DNA of 5,137 nucleotides from JABCPE02 sp963519075 (GTDB lineage: Bacteria; Bacteroidota; Bacteroidia; Flavobacteriales; Weeksellaceae): NCBI GenBank assembly GCA_963519075.1, contig CAUQMH010000101.1:1-5137 (forward strand), read 5' to 3'. Shown here piece by piece: positions 1-5,137 of the stretch (position 1 is the first letter of the stretch; each line of letters begins with the position of its first letter). Position numbers and translations under genes: made by a program. The notes beneath the pieces are model-generated. The model was not told where the DNA came from, ran no database searches, and saw nothing but the letters and a program-made list of their open reading frames with translations.

Positions 1-925
1 GCTCTATTCCCATACCGAAAGCATATCCGCTGTATTTATCAGGGTCTATGTTCACATTTTTAAGAACAGCAGGGTCTACCATACCACAGCCCATGATTTC
101 CAGCCAGCCTGTTCCTTTCGTGATTCTGTAATCTGTTTCAGAATTTAGCCCCCAGTATACATCCACCTCTGCACTTGGCTCTGTGAAAGGAAAATAAGAA
201 GGACGCATTCTGATTTTTGACTTTCCGAAAAGTTCTGTAGTGAAAAACTGAATGGTTTGTTTCAAGTCTGCGAAACTCACATTTTCATCGATATAAAGTC
301 CCTCTATCTGGTGGAAAATACAATGAGAACGAGATGAAACAGCCTCATTTCTGAAAACTCGCCCAGGCGAAAGGATACGGATAGGCGGTTCATTTTGCTC
401 CATGTATCTGATTTGAACAGAAGAAGTGTGGGTTCTTAGCAGAACATCAGGATTAGTCTCGATGAAAAAAGTATCCTGCATATCTCTTGCTGGGTGATAT
501 TCAGGTAAGTTCAGCGCGGTGAAGTTATGCCAGTCATCTTCTATCTCTGGTCCGTCAGCCACTGCAAAACCGATAGATTTAAAAATATCTGTGATTCTGT
601 TTTTTACCAAATTGATAGGGTGTCTAGACCCTAATTCTAAAGGAAATCCAGGTCTGGTAAGGTCTTCCTTTTCGGCAGCTACATTTTGTGAAGAACTGCT
701 CTGTGTCAGCTCTTCTAGTTTAGCAGAGATGCTTTGTTTCAGTAAGTTTATTTTCTGACCATATTCTTTTTTTTGGTCGTTGGATACAGATTTGAACTGT
801 TCAAATAAATCATTCAAAATCCCTTTTTTTCCATTGAATTTGATTCTGAATTGTTCAATTTCTTCCTTTTTCTGAGAATGAAATTTTTGGACTTCATTTA
901 AAAGTTCATCTATTTTTGTTAGCAT
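1..925 (-). CDS. pheS: Phenylalanine--tRNA ligase alpha subunit (partial, C-terminus off the left edge)
   Basis: This is the catalytic alpha subunit of the cytoplasmic alpha2-beta2 phenylalanyl-tRNA synthetase, which charges tRNA-Phe with phenylalanine using ATP. 308 codons are visible. Residues 1-75 are a charged, Lys/Glu-rich helical region, as expected for the tRNA-binding N-terminal coiled coil. The class II catalytic core follows: motif 2 (GRVFRNEAVSSRSH at 188-201, then FHQIEGL), the FPFTEPSAEVDV segment at 245-256, and motif 3 beginning at GWLEIMGCGMV (273-283) and running into GYAFGMGIE at the window edge. The family is usually near 340 residues, so about 30 C-terminal residues are missing only because the window ends. 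The start at 925 gives the usual N-terminus (MLTKIDELL) and sits about 20 nt after a good promoter. No Shine-Dalgarno sequence is evident. The short leader leaves no room for a T-box or leader-peptide attenuator. Identification is secure. Confidence 0.98.
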   Translation of the reverse strand, partial: MLTKIDELLNEVQKFHSQKKEEIEQFRIKFNGKKGILNDLFEQFKSVSNDQKKEYGQKINLLKQSISAKLEELTQSSSSQNVAAEKEDLTRPGFPLELGSRHPINLVKNRITDIFKSIGFAVADGPEIEDDWHNFTALNLPEYHPARDMQDTFFIETNPDVLLRTHTSSVQIRYMEQNEPPIRILSPGRVFRNEAVSSRSHCIFHQIEGLYIDENVSFADLKQTIQFFTTELFGKSKIRMRPSYFPFTEPSAEVDVYWGLNSETDYRITKGTGWLEIMGCGMVDPAVLKNVNIDPDKYSGYAFGMGIE

Positions 926-948
926 TTTCTGTTTTTTATTTAGGTCGA

Positions 949-980
949 CAAAATTACAATTTTTTTAGTTTTTAAACAAA
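949..980 (-). promoter_or_regulatory. Bacteroidota-type promoter of pheS
   Basis: Read on the minus strand, TTTG (980-977) is followed by a 20-nt spacer and TAATTTTG (956-949). This matches the TTTG / TAnnTTTG consensus used by the primary sigma factor of Bacteroidetes. Transcription would begin near 943, giving a leader of roughly 20 nt before the pheS ATG. The -33 element starts only a few bases past the T-run of the preceding terminator, so pheS appears to be insulated from the upstream operon. Motif and spacing are seen directly; activity is inferred. Confidence 0.75.
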
Positions 981-982
981 AT

Positions 983-1009
983 AAAAACCTGTCTAATAAT
1001 ATAGACAGG
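983..1009 (-). terminator. Rho-independent terminator of the phnA-yceI operon
   Basis: A perfect 8-bp inverted repeat (CCTGTCTA at 988-995 and TAGACAGG at 1002-1009) encloses a 6-nt loop. On the minus strand it is followed directly by TTTTT (987-983). It lies about 30 nt past the stop codon of the YceI gene, the usual place for an intrinsic terminator. The T-run is on the minus-strand side only, so it is directional. Confidence 0.85.
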
Positions 1010-1039
1010 CTAACATATAAAATTAAAAAAATGAAAAAA

Positions 1040-1693
1040 TTATTTTTTATTGAAAGCTTTTATAGCAACTTGTAGAGTGAATTCATTTTTTATAATGCCG
1101 TCTTTCACTGGCAACTGGAATTTCACTCCGAATTCCGTTCTGTCTATATCCGTAGGCTCAGTGTATATGCTGACCTGCTCGGTATCAACTTTTACATTGG
1201 CGTTAAAACTCACAGCCTTTGTAATTCCTTTTATTGTCAAATTTCCTTCAATAACGGAGTTGTAATCTCCATGTTCTGAGGGAGTTACTTTTGTGATTTC
1301 AAATGTAGCCGTAGGGAACTGCTCTACATCAAAGAAATCGGAGTTTTTCAGATGATTGTCAAGCTTTGCAGCGAGTTCTTTATCCTCTATATCTGTGGTT
1401 GTGATGGATTTGGTATCAATTACCAATTTTCCAGAAACCAATTTTCCGTCTTTTACATTGATATCTCCTTCCGAAAAATCCATCGTCCCAAAGTGGCTCG
1501 TGCTCTCGGATTTAAAGATTTTGTAACCTTTCCAATCGATGTTACTTTGTTCTTTATTTATTGTAAAGGTTTGAGAATCAGCTACTGACTCCTCTTTTAC
1601 AGGCTCGTTTTTTACCGTTTCTTTTTCCTTTTTACAAGAAACAGTGATTCCCACCAAGGCGATGCATAGAAAGTAAACTAAATATTTTTTCAT
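1040..1693 (-). CDS. YceI-family lipoprotein
   Basis: This is a 217-residue envelope protein with a YceI domain, a lipocalin-like beta-barrel that binds polyisoprenoid or other long amphipathic lipids in known relatives; the ligand here is unknown. Residues 1-19 are a hydrophobic signal peptide ending ITVSC, with Cys20 fitting a lipobox (Thr at -3 is less common than Leu). A charged linker (21-40, Lys/Glu rich) leads to the YceI domain at about 41-215. Its hallmarks are visible: IDWKGYKI, the SHFGTMDFSEGDI turn, the SDFFDVEQFPTATFEI segment (118-133), and TDIDRTEFGVKF (181-192). Length and domain extent indicate a complete protein. The start codon lies 1 nt after the stop of the PhnA-like gene, so the two are almost certainly co-transcribed and perhaps translationally coupled. 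CKKEKE after the lipid-anchored Cys loosely resembles the charged export signals of Bacteroidetes surface lipoproteins, but I would not assign surface exposure from this. Confidence 0.93.
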   Translation of the reverse strand: MKKYLVYFLCIALVGITVSCKKEKETVKNEPVKEESVADSQTFTINKEQSNIDWKGYKIFKSESTSHFGTMDFSEGDINVKDGKLVSGKLVIDTKSITTTDIEDKELAAKLDNHLKNSDFFDVEQFPTATFEITKVTPSEHGDYNSVIEGNLTIKGITKAVSFNANVKVDTEQVSIYTEPTDIDRTEFGVKFQLPVKDGIIKNEFTLQVAIKAFNKK

Positions 1694-1694
1694 T

Positions 1695-2033
1695 TTATGC
1701 CTTCTTCACAAATTCAGATTTTAGTCCCATTGCCCCAAAACCATCTATTTTGCAGTCGATATTGTGGTCGCTGTCAAAATTTAAACGGATATTTTTTACT
1801 TTCGTTCCAGCTTTTATAGGTTTAGGAGCACCTTTCACAGGAAGGTCTTTTACAATCACTACAGTGTCGCCATTTTGGAGTTCATTTCCATTGGCATCTA
1901 GGATTTTATCACCACTATTAGCGGATTCTTCTGCTGGGTTCCATTCATGAAAGCACTGAGAACATGCCATCAAATCACCATTTTCATAAGTAAATTCAGA
2001 ACCACAAGCAGGGCAGATAATAGTATCACTCAT
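1695..2033 (-). CDS. yjdM: PhnA/YjdM-family zinc-ribbon protein
   Basis: This is a 112-residue protein of the PhnA (YjdM) family, at full family length. The N-terminal zinc ribbon has four Cys ligands in two CxxC pairs (Cys7/Cys10 and Cys24/Cys27, with CPACGSEF and CSQCFHEW). After a short acidic linker, the C-terminal PhnA domain begins at about residue 45 (LDANGNELQNGDTV) and runs through KGAPKPIKAGTKVKNIRL to the conserved ending DGFGAMGLKSEFVKKA. The family was named from its place beside phosphonate genes in E. coli, but it is not needed for phosphonate use there and its biochemical role is unknown. It is also distinct from phosphonoacetate hydrolase, which shares the name. No phosphonate genes are nearby. 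It is the first gene of a two-gene operon with the YceI lipoprotein and has its own promoter, with a leader of about 20 nt. Confidence 0.94.
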   Translation of the reverse strand: MSDTIICPACGSEFTYENGDLMACSQCFHEWNPAEESANSGDKILDANGNELQNGDTVVIVKDLPVKGAPKPIKAGTKVKNIRLNFDSDHNIDCKIDGFGAMGLKSEFVKKA

Positions 2034-2061
2034 TATATTTATTCGTTTTAAAAATTGACTG

Positions 2062-2092
2062 CAAAGATAAAAAATATAACTACGCTAAACAA
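2062..2092 (-). promoter_or_regulatory. Bacteroidota-type promoter of the phnA-yceI operon
   Basis: On the minus strand, TTG (2092-2090) is followed by 20 nt and TATCTTTG (2069-2062), a full match to TAnnTTTG. Spacing is the same as at the pheS promoter. Transcription would begin near 2056, about 22 nt before the ATG. It lies about 20 nt past the T-run of the terminator that closes the preceding transcription unit. Confidence 0.75.
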
Positions 2093-2113
2093 TCTCAAAC
2101 ATAATTATTGTAC

Positions 2114-2144
2114 AAAAAAGTAAGCTGTCTGAGACAACTTACTT
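2114..2144 (-). terminator. Terminator overlapping the stop codon of the small repeat protein
   Basis: Inverted repeat: AAGTAAG (2118-2124) pairs with CTTACTT (2138-2144); after one C/A mismatch, TGTC (2126-2129) pairs with GACA (2133-2136) across a 3-nt loop. On the minus strand the outer stem runs into a T-run (2119-2114, the last four bases beyond the stem). The TAA stop of the small secreted protein (2141-2139) and its last Lys codon lie inside the 5' arm, so the hairpin begins within the reading frame. It is the only terminator seen between 4887 and 2139, and so probably ends that whole run of genes. Confidence 0.8.
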
Positions 2145-2387
2145 ATTTTCTTTATACCTTTTATCAGGTGTTCCGTCTTTTTTCAGTTTTTTATTGGCTT
2201 TGTATCTTCTGTCAGGCGTCCCATCTTTTTTTAGTTTTTGTGAAGAATGGGAGTAGGTATTTTTTTGTTTGGAATGGTGTTTCTTTTTGGTTTCTTTCTT
2301 TACTCCTTGACTGTGCGAAGCTTTGCTTTGTGCTGTTCCCAGAGTGAAACTAAACACCAAAAGCAGTAATGTAACTAAGTTTTTCAT
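2139..2387 (-). CDS. Small secreted, highly basic protein with a tandem 16-residue repeat
   Basis: This is an 82-residue protein of unknown function. Residues 1-19 form a classical signal peptide (MKNLV, a Leu/Val/Phe-rich core, then LGTA before Gln20), so it should leave the cytoplasm; no lipobox Cys is present. The mature part is Lys/His/Ser rich with a calculated net charge of about +16 (19 Lys and 3 Arg against 6 Asp/Glu, not counting His). It ends in two adjacent 16-residue repeats (51-66 and 67-82) of pattern KLKKDGTPD[RK]RYK[AE]NK, with nothing after the second. Short secreted proteins with KKDGTPD-type repeats recur in Flavobacteriia as far as I recall, but I know no function for them. 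The charge suggests binding to an anionic partner such as nucleic acid or envelope polysaccharide; that is inference only. It follows the thioesterase gene by 54 nt. No good promoter is visible in that gap, so it may be the last gene of the coaE transcript. Confidence 0.85.
   Translation of the reverse strand: MKNLVTLLLLVFSFTLGTAQSKASHSQGVKKETKKKHHSKQKNTYSHSSQKLKKDGTPDRRYKANKKLKKDGTPDKRYKENK
2142..2237 (-). repeat. Two tandem 48-bp coding repeats
   Basis: Copy 1 is 2237-2190 and copy 2 is 2189-2142, read on the minus strand and directly adjacent. They are identical at 37 of 48 bases. Ten codons differ; eight of these changes are silent, and only Arg/Lys and Ala/Glu alter the protein. The duplication therefore looks old, with the peptide kept by selection. 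Confidence 0.9.
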
Positions 2388-2441
2388 AATTAAGTAATTT
2401 ATTGTATTTAAAGGTTTTCGAATCTAAAACTATGCCATGAA

Positions 2442-2834
2442 CTAAAAATTCACATTGCATTTTTCATCATTGTTTTCTTGGGTTTTTCCGTGGCGTGTTG
2501 GGTGTCCTTTTTCGTCCAGAGCGACCATGACTATTTTGTCAATGGTAATGATGGTTTGGCAGGTCATGGTATTTCTCACTTTACAAGACAAAGTCAGTGA
2601 GCTGTTCCCAAATTTTATAGCTTGGATGCCTATTTCGATGATGTCGCCTTGTTTAGCCGAACTCACGAAGTTGATTTCGGACATTGATTTGGTGACTACT
2701 CTCGGATTTTCCAGCTGCATGATGGTGTATAGGGCAGCCTCTTCATCTATCCATTCTAAAAGTCTTCCGCCAAAAAGCGAATGGTTTGGGTTCAAATCCT
2801 CTGGTTTTACCCATTTTCTTGTATGATAATTCAT
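2442..2834 (-). CDS. Acyl-CoA thioesterase (hotdog fold)
   Basis: This is a 130-residue single-domain hotdog protein of the acyl-CoA hydrolase group (YciA/BFIT-like), which hydrolyses acyl-CoA to free CoA and fatty acid in the cytoplasm. The active-site helix region NPNHSLFGGRLLEWIDEEAA (15-34) carries the Asn-His and Gly-Gly before the helix and the acidic pair Asp30-Glu31, where the catalytic acid is expected. The FVSSAKQGDIIEI strand (56-68) and the VMVALDEKGHPT strand (102-113) are also typical of the family. Chain-length preference cannot be read from the sequence. The gene starts 4 nt after the coaE stop, so the pair is almost certainly one transcript. The last dozen residues are polar and probably disordered. 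The start codon chosen leaves a short N-terminus before the conserved core, as is normal for this group. Confidence 0.9.
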   Translation of the reverse strand: MNYHTRKWVKPEDLNPNHSLFGGRLLEWIDEEAALYTIMQLENPRVVTKSMSEINFVSSAKQGDIIEIGIQAIKFGNSSLTLSCKVRNTMTCQTIITIDKIVMVALDEKGHPTRHGKTQENNDEKCNVNF

Positions 2835-2838
2835 TTTT

Positions 2839-3432
2839 TTAATTTAAATTTTTTAAAATTTTTTCTAAATCAGCCTTTAAATCCTCTTCATTTCCATTAT
2901 TAAAAACCACAAAATCAGCTCGTTTTTGTTTTTCGGATTCGGGCATTTGTTTTTCTATTATTTTTTTTATTTCGCTTTCGGTTTTCCCATCTCTCTGCAT
3001 TACTCTTTTTATTCTGATATTTTCATCAGCGGTGATGAGCAGGGATTTGTAGCATTCTTTATCCAAATTCAGTTCAAATAAAAGAGCCGTTTCTTTGAAG
3101 GCTATTTTTTTCTGTTGGGCGGCTTTCCATTTCTCAAAGTCCTCTTTTACAGCGGGATGTATGATGGAGTTGAGCGCTTGTCTTTTTTCATCATTATTAA
3201 AAATCTGCTCTGCTACCCATTTTCTGTTGTAGTTTCCCTCTGCATCATACGCCTCACTTCCTAAAAGTTCTATAATGTTCTTTTTCAGGGTTTTATCATC
3301 GTTTACGATTTCTTTTGCTCTGATGTCAGAATAATAAACAGGAAACCCCAATTTCTCCAAAAACTTCGCTGCGGTGGTCTTTCCAGAACCTATTCCGCCT
3401 GTGAGTCCTATGATTTTCGTTTTTTGACTCAT
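2839..3432 (-). CDS. coaE: Dephospho-CoA kinase
   Basis: This enzyme catalyses the last step of coenzyme A synthesis, phosphorylating the 3'-hydroxyl of dephospho-CoA with ATP. At 197 residues it has the usual length. The P-loop is GGIGSGKT (12-19), preceded by IIGLT. The substrate-binding region shows YYSDIRAKEIV (33-43) with Asp36. Further family marks are IIHPAV (90-95), ALLFE (116-120), the lid segment with RVMQRDG (143-149) and EKQMPESEKQKRADFVVFNNG (160-180). All key residues appear present. It lies 37 nt after the YcxB-like gene, with no promoter motif visible in that gap, and 4 nt before the thioesterase gene. The adjacent thioesterase also bears on the CoA pool, which suggests a functional pairing, though this is inference. 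Confidence 0.97.
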   Translation of the reverse strand: MSQKTKIIGLTGGIGSGKTTAAKFLEKLGFPVYYSDIRAKEIVNDDKTLKKNIIELLGSEAYDAEGNYNRKWVAEQIFNNDEKRQALNSIIHPAVKEDFEKWKAAQQKKIAFKETALLFELNLDKECYKSLLITADENIRIKRVMQRDGKTESEIKKIIEKQMPESEKQKRADFVVFNNGNEEDLKADLEKILKNLN

Positions 3433-3440
3433 TTTTTTAG

Positions 3441-3475
3441 TTTTAATGATAATTATGAAGTAAAATTCATTAAAA
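3441..3475. repeat. AT-rich inverted repeat between the YcxB-like gene and coaE
   Basis: TTTTAATGA (3441-3449) and TCATTAAAA (3467-3475) form perfect 9-bp arms around a 17-nt loop, overlapping the stop codon of the YcxB-like gene. On the minus-strand transcript the stem is followed by CTAAAAAAATG rather than a T-run, so it is not a standard terminator. It could be a weak mRNA hairpin near the coaE start or a chance product of AT-rich sequence. Confidence 0.4.
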
Positions 3476-4015
3476 TTTCCAATCTAATAGTTGTTTTATA
3501 GTGATATTGTTCTGATTTGCAAAGTTTCTCAATGAAGCTTCAGAATTTGTACCATTTTCAAAAATTCTTTTTGGAATGATAATTCTATCGGAAGTTTTTA
3601 GTTTAATGAAATAATAATCTGCTATTTCCTCTATGAAATCTACATTGGCGAGGTTGATTTCTAATTTTGTCTGGTTAGATAAAATTGTAATTAGTTCATT
3701 ATCAGAAACAACGCTAAATTCCATTCCTATTTTTTCTTTGAAAAGGCGCTTGACATTCTTTTTATACGCCCTCTTAAAAACGCTTCTGTATCCATAGAAA
3801 TAATAAAAAATACAATACAATATTCCTGTGGCAGAAAAAGTAATGAAAAACAGAGAATCGAGTCTAAAATATACCCAAACAGAACCTAAAGAAAAAATTA
3901 AAATCAATAGAAATAATGTTCTTCTTTTAGCATCTCTTAAAGTCAAATTTTGACTTGCTGCAAATAAGCAAAATTGCAGATAATCCTCTTCTGTAAGCTG
4001 ATAATTGAGTTTCAT
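3470..4015 (-). CDS. YcxB-like membrane protein
   Basis: This is a 181-residue predicted inner-membrane protein of unknown function. A short cytoplasmic N-terminus (LNYQLTEEDYLQF, the usual opening of this family) precedes two closely spaced hydrophobic segments at about 33-50 and 54-76, followed by a basic stretch (RSVFKRAYKKNVKR, 77-90) that should stay inside. A soluble C-terminal domain (about 95-181) has the YcxB look: FSVVSDNELI, a strand ending in LANVDFIEEIADYYFIKL, then DRIIIPKRIF (143-152). The assignment is from overall pattern rather than a catalytic motif. The gene begins 5 nt after the stop of the MBL-fold hydrolase gene, with AGGA close before its ATG, so the two are probably co-transcribed. 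Confidence 0.8.
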   Translation of the reverse strand: MKLNYQLTEEDYLQFCLFAASQNLTLRDAKRRTLFLLILIFSLGSVWVYFRLDSLFFITFSATGILYCIFYYFYGYRSVFKRAYKKNVKRLFKEKIGMEFSVVSDNELITILSNQTKLEINLANVDFIEEIADYYFIKLKTSDRIIIPKRIFENGTNSEASLRNFANQNNITIKQLLDWKF

Positions 4016-4020
4016 TTTTC

Positions 4021-4887
4021 CTAATATCCAAAAACATCATTAAAACTGAAAGTCTCATCGATTCGGACTCCTTTTTCGGTCATTTTAAGTGAAGTAAGTT
4101 CATTCACTGCATCATGCTCGAAAAACAGCAGATATTCGTTATCCACGCATTGTTTTAGTAATTTTTCTTTTTCCTCTAAAGTCACCAGCGGACGGACATC
4201 ATAACTTGGGACATAGATAAGCGGAACATGCCCTGCCGTAGGCACTAAATCTGCCGCGTAGATGATGGTTTTGTCTTGGTATTTTAGTACAGGAAGCATC
4301 TGTTTTTCCGTGTGTCCATCTACGAAAATCACATCCATTTTCAGGTCTGGAGCAAAGCTGTAATTCCCTGTTTTAGGCAGGTCTAAAAATCTAAGCTGAC
4401 CGCTTTCTTCCAGTGGGAAAATATTTTCTTTCAGGAAACTTGGTTTTTCGCGAGGATTGGGATTTGTCGCCCATTTCCAGTGGTTTTTATTAGTCCAAAA
4501 TTCAGCATTTTTGAAGGTTGGCTGGTATCCTGTACGGCTATCATTCCACTCCACAGCACCGCCGCAGTGGTCAAAATGCAGATGGGTAAGAAACACATCC
4601 GTAATGTCTTCTCTCACAAAGCCATATTTAGCCAGACCTTTATCCAAACTATCATCCCCAAATAGAGAATAATGCCCGAAAAATTTTTCATCCTGTTTGT
4701 TCCCCAGTCCGCAGTCCACCAAAATAAGTTTTTTCCCGTCCTCTATCAGCAGGGAGCGAGTCCCCAGCTCGACCATGTTTTTTTCATCAGCAGGATTGGT
4801 TTTTTGCCAAATGGATTTTGGAACTACGCCGAACATAGCTCCGCCATCCAATTTAAATTTTCCACATTGAATAGGATATAGTTTCAT
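4021..4887 (-). CDS. MBL-fold metallo-hydrolase
   Basis: This is a 288-residue metallo-beta-lactamase-fold hydrolase, apparently complete. The dinuclear metal site can be read in full: HLHFDH (His102, His104, Asp106, His107), His192 in VDGHT, Asp213 in YAADLV, and His258 in FFEHDA. DCGLGN (58-63) is the usual strand before the helix. The N-terminus (MKLYPIQCGKFKLDGGAMFGVVP) matches the opening of the lactonase / organophosphate-hydrolase-like group (OPHC2 and quorum-quenching relatives). That supports this start but does not fix a substrate; a cytoplasmic lactone or ester hydrolase is plausible. No signal peptide is seen. Its ATG overlaps the TGA of an upstream transposase remnant (ATGA, 4887-4884), and I see no TAnnTTTG promoter in the 250 bases before it, so its original regulatory region may have been lost. 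The YcxB-like gene follows after 5 nt. Confidence 0.93.
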   Translation of the reverse strand: MKLYPIQCGKFKLDGGAMFGVVPKSIWQKTNPADEKNMVELGTRSLLIEDGKKLILVDCGLGNKQDEKFFGHYSLFGDDSLDKGLAKYGFVREDITDVFLTHLHFDHCGGAVEWNDSRTGYQPTFKNAEFWTNKNHWKWATNPNPREKPSFLKENIFPLEESGQLRFLDLPKTGNYSFAPDLKMDVIFVDGHTEKQMLPVLKYQDKTIIYAADLVPTAGHVPLIYVPSYDVRPLVTLEEKEKLLKQCVDNEYLLFFEHDAVNELTSLKMTEKGVRIDETFSFNDVFGY

Positions 4888-5137
4888 AATATTAGCTGTT
4901 TTTTTGAGGAAAAATCAGGTATTTTTAGTGCGTAAAAGCGCTTTACTTTGCCTCGGTCAGTAAGTTCCATTGCACAAAGAACTTTCTTTTTCTTTGTGTC
5001 ACAGCTTCTACCTTGTTTTCCTTCCTCTTTTCCTCCTATGGTAAATTCATCAACCTGCACTCTATCATTCATTTTGTGTGACTCACTGGATTTCATAGCT
5101 TCACGGACTTTTTGCATAAAATAATGTGCAGTCTGAC
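4884..5137 (-). pseudogene. IS1595-family (ISXO2-like) transposase remnant
   Basis: This is the middle part of a DDE transposase. The frame is open to the window edge: the 20 bases before the Met at 5117 read QTAHYF in frame, which fits the family motif before REAM, so the true start lies outside the window. Visible family marks are VREAMKSS, VQVDEFTIGGKEEGK with the first catalytic Asp (codon 5051-5049), the KKKKVLCAME strand, and GKVKRFYALKIPDFSS. The frame then stops at TGA (4886-4884), before the region that should carry the second catalytic Asp and the third acidic residue, so roughly the C-terminal half is gone and the protein cannot be active. The homology-like part ends near 4890-4900, directly against the start of the hydrolase gene. 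No terminal inverted repeat is visible on this side. The remnant is degenerate by truncation rather than by frameshift, as far as the window shows. Confidence 0.85.
4884..5137 (-). mobile_element. Partial IS1595-family insertion sequence
   Basis: This is the DNA of the truncated transposase. Only the end next to the hydrolase gene is in the window, and there the element is cut short: no inverted repeat or target-site duplication can be recognised near 4884-4905. The other end lies to the right of 5137. Confidence 0.65.

Noticed and set aside
519..758. Plus-strand open frame of 79 codons
   Set aside because: It lies wholly antisense to pheS, whose identity is certain, and shows no recognisable motif.
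926..948. Possible T-box or leader-peptide attenuator ahead of pheS
   Set aside because: The predicted transcript leader is only about 20 nt, and the hairpin at 988-1009 lies upstream of the promoter, so it cannot regulate pheS by attenuation.
2108..2347. Plus-strand hydrophobic frame, possibly a small membrane protein
   Set aside because: It is the complement of the Lys-rich repeat gene, since AAA codons read as TTT/Phe on the other strand. It also begins next to the terminator with no promoter motif.
2388..2441. Promoter for the small repeat gene (TAGATTCG at 2424-2417 on the minus strand)
   Set aside because: It differs from TAnnTTTG at one core base and has no TTG element at the right distance, so it is too weak to call.
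2455..2826. Plus-strand open frame of 123 codons opposite the thioesterase gene
   Set aside because: It mirrors the thioesterase almost end to end; its Met/Ser/Phe-rich composition is that of an antisense shadow, with no promoter or family resemblance.
4021..5137. A toxin, defence or quorum-quenching island formed by the transposase remnant and the MBL hydrolase
   Set aside because: MBL-fold hydrolases are common housekeeping-type genes, and one transposase fragment beside one does not make an island; no defence or conflict domains are visible.

Overview
The window looks like a stretch of core chromosome from a Bacteroidota bacterium, probably the Flavobacteriia (Chryseobacterium/Riemerella-like). 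This rests on low-GC DNA, the near absence of Shine-Dalgarno sequences, two good matches to the Bacteroidota promoter (TTG, about 20 nt, TAnnTTTG), and protein styles typical of that group. The genus is a guess from sequence style only. Every credible gene lies on the minus strand, so the window reads biologically from right to left.

From right to left: (1) 5137-4884 holds the middle of an IS1595-family (ISXO2-like) transposase. Its N-terminal end lies outside the window, and its C-terminal half is missing because the frame ends inside the start codon of the next gene. (2) 4887-2139 is a close-packed run: an MBL-fold hydrolase, a two-helix membrane protein of YcxB type, dephospho-CoA kinase (coaE), a hotdog acyl-CoA thioesterase, and a small, very basic secreted protein with a tandem 16-residue repeat. 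It ends in a hairpin terminator that contains the last gene's stop codon. (3) 2033-1040 is a two-gene operon, a PhnA/YjdM zinc-ribbon protein followed after 1 nt by a YceI-type lipoprotein. It has its own promoter and ends in a second terminator. (4) 925-1 is pheS, with its own promoter immediately after that terminator. About the last 30 codons run off the left edge.

The clearest functional link is coaE with the thioesterase (CoA synthesis and release of CoA from acyl-CoA). The other neighbours look like ordinary housekeeping or envelope genes. No stretch over 300 bases lacks a gene. I found no tRNA, rRNA, riboswitch or CRISPR array, and no credible plus-strand gene.

I do not see a previously undescribed multi-gene system here. 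The points most worth a second look are the transposase remnant fused by stop/start overlap to the hydrolase gene, and the small repeat protein, whose two repeats differ mostly by silent changes.
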